This document shows positions 1 through 5,512 of a stretch of DNA of 7,334 nt, piece after piece; within the stretch, counting starts at the first letter, position 1; each line of letters begins with the position of its first letter. The notes beneath the pieces were generated by a model. That model saw nothing but the letters and a program-made list of their open reading frames with translations. It was not told the DNA's origin and searched no databases. A program made the position numbers and the translations under genes. Origin of the DNA: CAZOGW01 sp964579415 (GTDB taxonomy: Bacteria; Actinomycetota; Acidimicrobiia; Spongiisociales; UBA5794); the NCBI GenBank assembly GCA_964579415.1, contig CAZOGW010000142.1:1-7334 (forward strand), in the 5' to 3' direction.

Positions 1-1
1 C

Positions 2-118
2 GCCGATCCCGCCTGGTGGCCCGTGGCTGACGTACTCGGTCTCCTCGACCAGGACCCCGAGTCCTTCGTCTGGCAGTCCGCCGCCCTGCTCCGCTCCGTA
101 CTGAACACTGAATACTGA
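2..118 (+). CDS. C-terminal end of an unrecognised protein (partial)
   Basis: An open frame enters from the left edge and reads 38 residues to a TGA at 116-118. The readable end includes VADVLGLLDQDPESFVWQSA, then a short tail ending LNTEY. Amphipathic helix-like composition and high GC at third codon positions suggest real coding sequence, but I do not recognise the family. The last residues and the stop codon are encoded by a 7-base tandem repeat, so the original C-terminus may have been altered by the repeat. The next gene, a pirin, starts 21 bases after the stop on the same strand but seems to have its own promoter. The other two forward frames are closed by the same repeat. Confidence 0.55.
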   Translation, partial: ADPAWWPVADVLGLLDQDPESFVWQSAALLRSVLNTEY

Positions 119-130
119 AACATTGGATAC
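95..130 (+). repeat. Heptanucleotide tandem repeat array at a gene 3' end
   Basis: Consecutive 7-base units run TCCGTAC (95-101), TGAACAC (102-108), TGAATAC (109-115) and TGAAACA (116-122), followed by an 8-base variant TTGGATAC (123-130). TGA occurs at 102, 109 and 116, which places a stop in each of the three forward frames. The third TGA is the stop codon of the upstream gene. The final TAC forms the start of the probable -10 box of the pirin gene. Related arrays lie at 1070-1095, 5499-5512 and 7135-7169. Confidence 0.75.
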
Positions 131-133
131 CGT
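128..133 (+). promoter_or_regulatory. Probable -10 box of a leaderless promoter for the pirin gene
   Basis: TACCGT fits the TANNNT pattern and ends 6 bases before the ATG at 140, so transcription would begin at or next to the start codon. No Shine-Dalgarno sequence lies between them. I see no convincing -35 box at normal spacing. Two other genes here, at 1614 and 4258, show the same spacing, which raises confidence. Confidence 0.5.
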
Positions 134-139
134 CCCCCT

Positions 140-1072
140 ATGAGCGGACCGATCGACCCCAGGGATGTGGCCCAGGCAGAAGCGCCTCACGTCGGTATCC
201 AGGTGATCGAGGGGCGCAAGTCCCGGATCGGCCCTCTCGACATCACCCGGGTGCTGCCCACCAAGGGGCGTCGCACCATCGGGGCCTGGTGTTTCCTCGA
301 CCTGATCATCCCGCCCGACGCCGCCGAGCCGAACCCGATGGAGATCGGTCCCCACCCCCACATCGGGCTGTCGACGGTCACCTGGCTCTTCGAAGGCGAG
401 GCGCTCCACGGCGACTCGCTGGGTACCCAGCAGGTGATCCGCCCCGGCCAGCTCAACCTGATGACGGCGGGCAACGGCATCGCCCACTCCGAGCTGTCCA
501 CCCCCGCCGGTGTCACCGGTGTGCAGCTGTGGGTGGCCCAGCCGGAGGGCACCCGTCACGGCGAGTCGGCCTTCGAGCACCACGCCGAGTTACCCCGGGT
601 GGAACTCGCCGCCGGGGAAGCCAGCCTGCTGGTGGGGTCGTTCGGCGGGGCGGTGTCGCCGGCCCGGGCGGACACGGCCCTGGTGGGTGCCGACCTGCAA
701 CTGGCGCGCCGGTCGGTGGTGGATCTTCCCGCCGACCGGGCTTTCGAGTACTGCGTCGCTCCCGTCAACGCACCGATACTGCTGGACGACCATGTCGTGG
801 AGGCGGGCTCCCTCGGGATCGTCGAGACCGGCCGGGAGTCGCTGCGCCTGGAGACGGGCGACGCCGACACCCGGCTCATGCTGCTCGGCGGGGAGCCGCT
901 GGGTGAGCCGATCCAGATGTGGTGGAACTTCGTCGGTCGCGACAAGGACGAGCTGACGCAGGCGTGGCAGGACTGGCGGGACCACGACGACGACCGTTTC
1001 GCCCCGGTCCCGTCATCGCTGGAGCGGATCGATGCCCCCACGCCGCCGTGGATCACCGACAGCAGCACGTGA
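140..1072 (+). CDS. Pirin family protein (bicupin)
   Basis: A 310-residue protein of normal pirin length. The N-terminal cupin carries the hallmark PHPHIG at 71-76 and GNGIAHSE at 111-118. His72, His74, His116 and Glu118 correspond to the four iron ligands of pirins. The stretch between them, with GEALHGDSLG at 86-95, is also typical. The C-terminal cupin ends in MWWNFVGRDKDELTQAWQDW, matching the usual pirin C-terminal motif where FV is followed by an acidic helix. Pirins are cytosolic metal-binding proteins; some are quercetin dioxygenases and others act as redox-sensing regulators, and the sequence does not say which applies. The ATG at 140 is chosen because a -10 box lies 6 bases upstream. 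The gene is convergent with the stress protein gene, and its TGA is the first unit of the palindromic repeat at 1070-1095. Confidence 0.93.
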   Translation: MSGPIDPRDVAQAEAPHVGIQVIEGRKSRIGPLDITRVLPTKGRRTIGAWCFLDLIIPPDAAEPNPMEIGPHPHIGLSTVTWLFEGEALHGDSLGTQQVIRPGQLNLMTAGNGIAHSELSTPAGVTGVQLWVAQPEGTRHGESAFEHHAELPRVELAAGEASLLVGSFGGAVSPARADTALVGADLQLARRSVVDLPADRAFEYCVAPVNAPILLDDHVVEAGSLGIVETGRESLRLETGDADTRLMLLGGEPLGEPIQMWWNFVGRDKDELTQAWQDWRDHDDDRFAPVPSSLERIDAPTPPWITDSST

Positions 1073-1095
1073 TACGTAATACGTGATACGTATCA
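1070..1095. repeat. Palindromic heptad repeat containing both convergent stop codons
   Basis: Three 7-base units, TGATACG (1070-1076), TAATACG (1077-1083) and TGATACG (1084-1090), are followed by TATCA. The ends form a perfect 9-base inverted repeat, TGATACGTA (1070-1078) and TACGTATCA (1087-1095), around an 8-base loop. The first three bases are the stop of the pirin gene, and the last three, read on the minus strand, are the stop of the stress protein gene. Stops at 1070, 1077 and 1084 cover all forward frames. The hairpin might also act as a bidirectional terminator, but it is AT-rich and has no T-tract. Confidence 0.8.
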
Positions 1096-1614
1096 GGTCT
1101 CGTCCCCGGCGGGATCGGCGACCGGTATCGACAGATCCCGGGGGGGAGCCGGCAGCACCAGGACGGGCCGGTTGCACTCCATGGCGACCCGCGCCGAGAC
1201 GCTCTCCCAGGCGGCCTGGTCGAAGATGGGGCGGGTGGCGCCCATGATGACGACGTCCGCCTCCAGCTTGTGTGCCAGGTTGGAGATGGTGGCGGCCGGG
1301 TCCTCACCTTCCATGTAGACGGCCTCGGCGGCGAGCCCGGCGGCCAGAAGAGCCCGGATCAGAGGCTCGCACATGCGCCGGCCCCGCTCGTCGACGTAAC
1401 GCTCCACCACGGCGTCGTCGGCTGCGGTCCACGCCTGGTGGGAGCCGTCGGTGAGGGGATGCCACTGGTCGGAGCGCAACTCATCGAGGAAGCTGCGGGG
1501 AACCTCGATCACCGAGGTGACGGTCACCCGGCCGCCCTCGCCCACCAGCCTGGCGGCGAAGTCGACGACCGATCCCGGGCTGAGTACCCCCGAGGTGGCT
1601 ATGAGCACATGCAT
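1093..1614 (-). CDS. Universal stress protein (UspA) family
   Basis: A 173-residue single USP domain. The first strand MHVLIATSG (1-9) and the closing segment VVIMGATRPIFDQAAWESVS (121-140) followed by ARVAMECNRPVLVLPA give the Rossmann-like alpha/beta fold typical of the family. The ATP-binding signature G-2x-G-9x-G-S is degraded: Gly125 is present, but the second Gly is Arg128 and the GS pair is Glu137-Ser138. ATP binding is therefore doubtful. USP proteins are cytosolic and respond to starvation, hypoxia or DNA damage, often through protein contacts. I chose the ATG at 1614 rather than the GTG at 1641 because TACAAT ends 7 bases upstream, as expected for a leaderless transcript. The gene is convergent with the pirin gene and divergent from the flavin reductase gene. 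Confidence 0.85.
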   Translation of the reverse strand: MHVLIATSGVLSPGSVVDFAARLVGEGGRVTVTSVIEVPRSFLDELRSDQWHPLTDGSHQAWTAADDAVVERYVDERGRRMCEPLIRALLAAGLAAEAVYMEGEDPAATISNLAHKLEADVVIMGATRPIFDQAAWESVSARVAMECNRPVLVLPAPPRDLSIPVADPAGDET

Positions 1615-1621
1615 GCCGCCG

Positions 1622-1627
1622 ATTGTA
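1622..1627 (-). promoter_or_regulatory. -10 box TACAAT of a leaderless promoter for the stress protein gene
   Basis: On the minus strand TACAAT, one mismatch from the TATAAT consensus, ends 7 bases before the ATG at 1614. It lies inside the possible GTG-initiated extension from 1641, which argues against that longer start. No good -35 box is visible at 16-18 bases. Confidence 0.6.
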
Positions 1628-1695
1628 CCGCCGGCCGCCACCGCACGCCGGGACCAGCCGGGCCGGGAGGAGCGGTAGTCTCCGATCTCCCGACC

Positions 1696-1700
1696 AGGAG
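1696..1700 (+). promoter_or_regulatory. Ribosome binding site fixing the flavin reductase start
   Basis: AGGAG lies 7 bases before the GTG at 1708. This decides the start: the open frame continues far upstream to 1270, but that part lies opposite the stress protein gene. A weak TANNNT match, TAGTCT at 1676-1681, could be its -10 box. Confidence 0.7.
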
Positions 1701-1707
1701 TGAAGCG

Positions 1708-2223
1708 GTGACCGATCGCCCCGATGACGAGACGCTCAACAAGCTGCTGTGGAGCATCCCCAACGTGTTGTGCCTCATCGGTTCCCGGTCGGGCGACGAG
1801 TGGAACGGTATGACGCAGAGTTGGGTGACCCAGGTGGCGATGGAGCCGGTGCTGGTGGCGGTGGCCATCGACGCCAAGGCGGTCACCAACCGGCTCATCC
1901 GCGACGGCGGGTCGTTCACCGTCAACCTGTGGTCACGGGACGACACCCGGACCTTCGTGAAGTTCTCCAAGCCGGCGGAGAAGGACGGATGGGCCCTCAA
2001 CGGCCGGCCCATCATCGAGGGCGTCACCGGGGCGCCCATCTTCACCGAGGCGGTGGCCTACCTCGACTGCTCGCTGTGGCAGGTGGTCGAGTGCGGCACC
2101 CATGACCTGTTCATCGGCGAGGTCGTCGACGGCGCCTTCTTGAGCGACGACGAGCAGCCCCTGGTGGCCCGCATCGAGGACACCAGGATGAAGTATGGCG
2201 GAGTGAAGAGGGGCGGGCACTAG
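1708..2223 (+). CDS. Flavin reductase-like FMN-binding split-barrel protein
   Basis: A 171-residue protein starting with GTG. Typical features of the flavin reductase / DIM6-NTAB family are NGMTQSWVTQVAMEPVLVAV (33-52), where the segment after NG contacts the flavin phosphate in relatives, GSFTVNLWSRD (68-78), the strand AYLDCSLWQVVECGTHDLFI (117-136) followed by GEV, and the end MKYGGVKRG. Such proteins bind FMN as dimers and either reduce free flavin with NAD(P)H to supply a partner monooxygenase or use bound flavin or F420 themselves. No partner oxygenase is in the window, so the substrate is unknown. The gene is divergent from the stress protein gene and convergent with the OLD-like gene, whose stop is 42 bases beyond. 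Confidence 0.87.
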   Translation: MTDRPDDETLNKLLWSIPNVLCLIGSRSGDEWNGMTQSWVTQVAMEPVLVAVAIDAKAVTNRLIRDGGSFTVNLWSRDDTRTFVKFSKPAEKDGWALNGRPIIEGVTGAPIFTEAVAYLDCSLWQVVECGTHDLFIGEVVDGAFLSDDEQPLVARIEDTRMKYGGVKRGGH

Positions 2224-2233
2224 GCAACAAACG

Positions 2234-2253
2234 CCGGAGCATTTTGCTGCCGG
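2234..2253. terminator. Possible bidirectional hairpin between convergent genes
   Basis: CCGGAGC (2234-2240) pairs with GCT plus CCGG (2246-2253), with one bulged G at 2249 and an ATTTT loop. It sits between the stop codons of the flavin reductase (2221-2223) and the OLD-like gene (2266-2268). No T-tract follows on either strand, so this may be a weak terminator or chance pairing. Confidence 0.35.
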
Positions 2254-2265
2254 GCATGGAGCGCT

Positions 2266-3316
2266 TCAGGTGATTGTTGTCCGGGGGCGCAAGGCCATCG
2301 TCTCGATGAAGTCCAAGAGGTCGAGGAACTCCTGTGGGCGATTGCTTTCGAGCAGTGTGGCTGCCTCCGCGAAGCCTTCGGCGTTCGTCTTCTTCGCGGT
2401 GCGGGTCTCACGCAGCCACTCGTACATCTTCTGTCCGTCTCGTCGCGTGTCTCGGTAGCGCTGCTGGACCGGCTGCCACGACCGCTCGCCGGGCACGAAG
2501 TACTCGACAGGTAGGTAGTAGATGATGTCGGGTTCGCTCAGGCCGAAGACACGAACGCGGTCCAGCTTCCGGGTTTCGACCGCGCGTCGACCGAAGCGGA
2601 ACGCGGCGAGTTCCTCGGGCGACCACCCGCGCTCGTTCAGGGCCTTGTCGAACCGATTCCGAGCAGAACGAGGCGGTCCCGCTTGTAGTAGTTCGTTGGC
2701 TTCGGCAAACACCACTTCTACCCGGTCAGCTCGGATGCGGTCGAGGCAGATGATCACCGATGCTGAGGTGTAGTCGAAGATGAATTGGCTGTCGATCACG
2801 CTGGGGAGGTTGTGAGTCCCATCCATCGACACCATACGAGTCCGAAGGCGGGCGAGATCCTCGCTGATCAGGGTCTGAAGCACGGCGACATCCCGGTCTC
2901 CCTCGACGACGAGGTAGGTCGACGTGAGCTGAAGCAGATCGGAGGGTCGGAGACCCAGTTCTTCCATTGCAGACTGCAGGGTTCCGGAGGTCGGGGCGGG
3001 CAGGGGTCGGATCTTGGTGCGCCCGGAGGCCCGGTCGGCGAAGACCGGGTGAGCCAGGTGATGATCGAGGAACGCGGCGGCGTGGCTTGCAACGAAGACC
3101 GGCGACCGTGTCTGGGCGGCGAGGATCGCCAATCCGTTGAGAAGATGCGGGATAGCTGCACCGTGGAGAGCCTGTTCCGGTTCGTCGATGGCGATGGCGC
3201 TGGGAAGCGACTGCGTTCTCAGATCGAAGTCAGGTGCGTGCAGTTCGCGGAGCGCCAACTCGATGGCTGTCGATGCCCAGCGGGACTGGGCGGACGAGAG
3301 AGCGTCCAGTGGCACC
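2266..3316 (-). CDS. OLD-like ATPase/TOPRIM nuclease, C-terminal part (5' end lost in gap)
   Basis: After the gap 349 residues remain. Numbered from the first complete codon, they contain an ABC-type signature LSSAQ at 6-10, a Walker B AIAIDEPE at 41-48 region with Asp44-Glu45, and an H-loop VFVASHAA with His78. A TOPRIM-like domain follows, with YLVVEGDRD at 134-142 (Glu138 as the probable catalytic acid) and SVIICLDRIRAD at 186-197. The usual DxD is degenerate here: Asp192 is present, but the second Asp is Ile194. The end, with EPDIIYYLPVEYF and a helical tail, resembles the C-terminal region of OLD-family nucleases. OLD proteins are ATP-dependent nucleases, and several act in phage defence; phage P2 Old excludes phage lambda. 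This is almost certainly the same gene as the part at 3417-4258. A fused PARIS-type AriA-AriB protein is an alternative with the same ATPase-TOPRIM order. Confidence 0.8.
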
Positions 3317-3416
3317 NNNNNNNNNNNNNNNNNNNNNNNNNNNNNNNNNNNNNNNNNNNNNNNNNNNNNNNNNNNNNNNNNNNNNNNNNNNNNNNNNNNN
3401 NNNNNNNNNNNNNNNN
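3317..3416. other. Assembly gap of 100 N
   Basis: The run is exactly 100 N, the conventional placeholder for a scaffold gap of unknown size. It cuts the OLD-like gene between the P-loop half and the signature/Walker B half. The two halves are in different frames across 100 bases, which means nothing because the true length is unknown. Adding the visible parts gives about 630 residues, already near the usual length of single-chain OLD proteins, so the missing coding segment is probably short. Confidence 0.95.
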
Positions 3417-4258
3417 AGAAGCGCATGTGTTGCACGGTCCGCCTGACCTCGGTCCCCGACGTATACGGTCGCAACACTCCGCTGAAGGTGCCCGATCTCA
3501 ACCAACGGTACCGGTACCCACTCGGGTCGTTGAGGATCAAGGAACTCCCGGAACTGTCGCAGGTACAGGTCCGTGCTAGCTTCGAAGTCGTCATCTTGCC
3601 CTTCCAGTTCGTCGGCGTGGGCGAGGCGGTCTCTCAGCGAAGCGATGTGGTGGTTCAAAGCTGGCGTCGCAGGAGATGGCACGCCCGCAGCAAAGATCTT
3701 GTAGCTCGTCGTATCGTTCCCGACCGCTTGGAGCGTGAAGATCGCGTGCGGGGCGATCTCAGTGGACACCGTGTGGAACTCGGGGTCGCTTCCCTTCAGT
3801 AGATCAAGCGCACGCTGCACGTCCTGGACGATGGTCTCCGTATGGATGACCTCCCGTGCTCTCGGCCAGACGTCCTCCAGCGGGACTCCATCCAGGGATC
3901 CTGGCCCGAGGGCGTCGCCGACCTTCTCCCGGACCCAGTCGCCGATGCCGACGATGAAGTCGGTGGGATGTGTGCCCTCCCACCATACGGGGTTCATCTC
4001 CGTCGCCGGATCGTTCACGGCCAAGTGGAGAAAGCCGGCGCCTCCCTGAGCGTATCTACCCGTCAACACGTCCGCGATTCCGCGGAGGACCGCCGACTTG
4101 CCTGCGCCGTTCAGCCCGTACAGCACGGTGAGCTCCGGCCGCCATTGCAGGTGGATTGTTCCGATCGGGGCTGGGCCGAGGAGGGAGATGCCCAAAGCGC
4201 GAAATGGTTCAGACGGGATGTCGTCCTCCCAGATCTCGTCGGGGATCGAGTAGTCCAT
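3417..4258 (-). CDS. OLD-like ATPase/TOPRIM nuclease, N-terminal part (3' end lost in gap)
   Basis: This part has 280 complete residues from the ATG at 4258. Residues 20-60 form the start of an AAA/ABC-type ATPase fold, with strand ELTVLY leading into the Walker A motif GLNGAGKS (48-55; Lys54, Ser55). An opening strand, then a P-loop, then a long helical insertion is the layout of the AAA_15/AAA_21 ATPases found in OLD-family nucleases and in PARIS AriA. The insertion includes two acidic stretches around the motifs LAHADELEGQDDD and DDFEAST. The start is supported by a -10 box 6 bases upstream. The gene is divergent from the toxin-antitoxin operon, with 104 bases between the start codons. No signal peptide or membrane segment is seen, so a cytosolic DNA-acting enzyme is likely. 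Confidence 0.82.
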
Positions 4259-4264
4259 GAATCC

Positions 4265-4293
4265 AAGGTAGCCCGTGCGGTGGCCGGCGTCAC
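4265..4293 (-). promoter_or_regulatory. Leaderless promoter of the OLD-like gene
   Basis: On the minus strand a -35 box GTGACG (4288-4293, four of six matches to TTGACA) is separated by exactly 17 bases from a -10 box TACCTT (4265-4270). The -10 box ends 6 bases before the ATG at 4258, with no ribosome binding site between. It lies back to back with the antitoxin promoter. Confidence 0.6.
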
Positions 4294-4317
4294 TGCGCCT
4301 GCTCAGGCGAGCGTCGA

Positions 4318-4326
4318 TGCTACAGT
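4318..4326 (+). promoter_or_regulatory. Probable extended -10 promoter of the toxin-antitoxin operon
   Basis: TGCTACAGT matches the extended -10 form TGN-TANNNT. It would start transcription around 4333, giving a leader of about 30 bases before the ATG at 4363. No good -35 box is seen, which is common with extended -10 promoters. It overlaps the nonamer repeats. Confidence 0.42.
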
Positions 4327-4348
4327 TGTTACAGATGATGCAGTTAGA
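4322..4348 (+). promoter_or_regulatory. Candidate antitoxin operator: three imperfect 9-base repeats
   Basis: ACAGTTGTT (4322-4330), ACAGATGAT (4331-4339) and GCAGTTAGA (4340-4348) are adjacent. The first two match at 7 of 9 positions; the third keeps CAGTT. They cover the -10 box and the transcription start, the expected place for autorepression by the helix-turn-helix antitoxin. This is an inference from position and repetition. Confidence 0.4.
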
Positions 4349-4362
4349 GCACCTGGGAGCTG

Positions 4363-4749
4363 ATGTTGAGTGACTTGCTGACCCGTGACGCGGAGGCGTT
4401 GCATCGAGCCTTGGACGCGGCCGGCGACCGCATTGATGTGTCCCTGTCTCGTGAGACCGTGGAACTGGTATCCCGCGTGGTCGACGCTCGTGCCCGCGGG
4501 CAGGAGATACTCGTCACCCGCGGCAACGCCGAGGTCACACCGACCGAGGCTGCCTCGCTCCTCGGAATGTCGCGGCCCCAGGTGAGGAAGCTGATGGACC
4601 GAGGCTTGCTGGACTTCCGCAAGGTGGGCACACATCATCGCATCCAGGTGGCATCGATTCGGGCGTTTCTCGAAGCCGAACGTACTCGCCGCCGGGAGGC
4701 CTTGGAGGATCTCGCAGATCTTCAGAACGAGCTCGGCCTGACCGAGTGA
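4363..4749 (+). CDS. Helix-turn-helix (excisionase-type) antitoxin
   Basis: A 128-residue protein. Residues 58-105 form a MerR/excisionase-like DNA-binding domain of the HTH_17 type: VTPTEAASLLGMSRPQVRKL (58-77), then the wing LLDFRKVGTHHRI and a helix ending FLEAE. The N-terminal 55 residues, with SLSRETVELVSRVVDARARG (27-46) and QEILV, are typical of the antitoxins paired with PIN toxins in Actinobacteria. The charged helical tail (107-128) probably contacts the toxin. Its role is to neutralise the PIN toxin and repress its own operon. GGGAG at 4355-4359 is only 3 bases from the ATG, so the TTG at 4366 is a possible alternative start. The stop overlaps the toxin start. Confidence 0.85.
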   Translation: MLSDLLTRDAEALHRALDAAGDRIDVSLSRETVELVSRVVDARARGQEILVTRGNAEVTPTEAASLLGMSRPQVRKLMDRGLLDFRKVGTHHRIQVASIRAFLEAERTRRREALEDLADLQNELGLTE

Positions 4750-5342
4750 CGGCGGTCTTCGAGATCGGCGATCCTGTCAGGGTCGTCCTCGCCGACGCCA
4801 ATGTCCTGTACTCCCGCGTGCTGCGCGACTACCTGTTGTACGCCGCCGACGAGGAGATCATCAGCATCTCCTGGAGCGAGTTGATCCTCGGTGAAGTGAC
4901 GAGGCACCTCGTTGGGAACGTCCCTGGCTTCACCGAGGAGTCAGGTAGGCGCCTGACCTCCGCGATGAACGCGGCATTCCCGCTCGCCCAGGTCGAGCCA
5001 GGAGCTGAGCAGCAGCGGAGACTGGAAGGGTTCGTGCTTCCCGACGAAGGCGACCGGCATGTCCTTGCCGCGGCACTCGCCGCTGAAGCGACGGTGCTAT
5101 GCACCGCGAATACCAGGGACTTCCCCGAAGACATTGCGGCGTTCTTGGGCGTCGAGGTGATGACGCCGGACGCGTTGCTTATCGTCCTGATCGATGAGTC
5201 TGCGTCCCAGATGTTGGCTGTCCATGCGCGGACGGTGTCCGGCCTCGCGGGAGCGACCAGCGAATCGACGGTGGCCGCTCTTCGCCGAGCGGGCGCGGCG
5301 CAGGCCGCGATCCACATGGCAAGGCTGCTCGCCGGCGGCTAG
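4746..5342 (+). CDS. PIN-domain toxin (VapC-like ribonuclease)
   Basis: A 198-residue protein starting with a GTG that shares GTGA with the antitoxin stop, a 4-base overlap indicating translational coupling. The PIN active-site acids can be placed: Asp17 in VLADANVLYS, Glu45/Glu50 in SELILGE, Asp103 in DEGDRHVLAAAL, and Asp125 in TANTRDFP. All four positions are filled, so the nuclease should be active. PIN toxins are Mg-dependent ribonucleases that cut tRNA, rRNA or mRNA when not held by the antitoxin. The domain ends near residue 140; the remaining residues, about 58, are a helical extension longer than in minimal VapC toxins, which fits the larger PIN subgroup paired with excisionase-type antitoxins. 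Its RNA target cannot be told from sequence. Confidence 0.87.
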   Translation: MTAVFEIGDPVRVVLADANVLYSRVLRDYLLYAADEEIISISWSELILGEVTRHLVGNVPGFTEESGRRLTSAMNAAFPLAQVEPGAEQQRRLEGFVLPDEGDRHVLAAALAAEATVLCTANTRDFPEDIAAFLGVEVMTPDALLIVLIDESASQMLAVHARTVSGLAGATSESTVAALRRAGAAQAAIHMARLLAGG

Positions 5343-5366
5343 AGAGAATCCCGGAGAGAGCCTGAA

Positions 5367-5396
5367 CGGCGAGGTCCAAGGTTCGCAGCCTCGCCG
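5367..5396 (+). terminator. Probable terminator hairpin after the PIN toxin gene
   Basis: CGGCGAGG (5367-5374) and CCTCGCCG (5389-5396) form a perfect 8-base GC-rich stem around a 14-base loop, 25 bases after the toxin stop. No T-tract follows, as is frequent in high-GC actinobacteria. The rest of the 5343-5501 interval holds no credible gene. Confidence 0.5.
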
Positions 5397-5427
5397 CATC
5401 TGACGACTGCGGTGATATCCGATCCGA

Positions 5428-5477
5428 AGTACGGGTGAGCCTGGTCTCGCTGTGGGGAGATGGGCGGGGACCGTACT
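5428..5477. repeat. Short inverted repeat in the toxin/DUF4032 intergenic region
   Basis: AGTACGG (5428-5434) and CCGTACT (5471-5477) are exact reverse complements 36 bases apart. CCGTACT recurs directly at 5497-5503 next to the DUF4032 stop, and also at 96-102 in the first heptad array. The function is unknown; chance is possible for a 7-mer. Confidence 0.4.
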
Positions 5478-5498
5478 CACAGTCACGCTCAGCTCGCC

Positions 5499-5512
5499 GT
5501 ACTACGTACCCA
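5499..5512 (-). repeat. Degenerate heptad pair at the DUF4032 gene 3' end
   Basis: On the minus strand TGGGTAC (5512-5506) is followed by GTAGTAC (5505-5499). The TAG in the second unit is the stop codon of the DUF4032 gene. The units differ by one base from TGAGTAC at 7163-7169, suggesting a decayed member of the same repeat family. With only two units the call rests on the similarity to the other loci. Confidence 0.45.

Larger units (their letters stand above)
2224..5498. other. Probable accessory (defence) island
   Basis: This stretch holds the OLD-like gene and the toxin-antitoxin pair between housekeeping-type genes. By eye its GC content is lower and its codon choice more mixed than in the flanks. 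The left junction lacks the heptad repeat seen at the other gene-end junctions, while a degenerate heptad pair survives at 5499-5512. No integrase, transposase, tRNA or clear direct repeats mark the ends, so the boundaries are approximate and the transfer is inferred. Confidence 0.35.

Noticed and set aside
1270..1707. Upstream extension of the flavin reductase frame
   Set aside because: It runs antisense through the stress protein gene; AGGAG and GTG at 1696-1710 give a normal start and family length.
2225..2279. Terminal inverted repeat of a mobile element (CAACAA and TTGTTG)
   Set aside because: It is only 6 bases, the second arm lies beyond the OLD stop in the opposite reading direction, and there is no matching end near 5343-5498.
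3317..3416. A frameshift splitting the OLD-like gene
   Set aside because: The frame change falls in a 100-N placeholder of arbitrary length, so it is not evidence of a mutation. Open frames reading across the N run have no meaning.
2266..4258. Gabija GajA assignment
   Set aside because: The ATPase plus TOPRIM order would fit, but no GajB-type UvrD-like helicase lies next to it; the neighbours are a flavin reductase and a toxin-antitoxin pair.
5379..5400. tRNA 3' fragment as an island attachment site
   Set aside because: GGTTCGC recalls a T-loop, but the stem pairing around it forms a simple 8-base hairpin, and no acceptor stem, CCA or second copy is visible.
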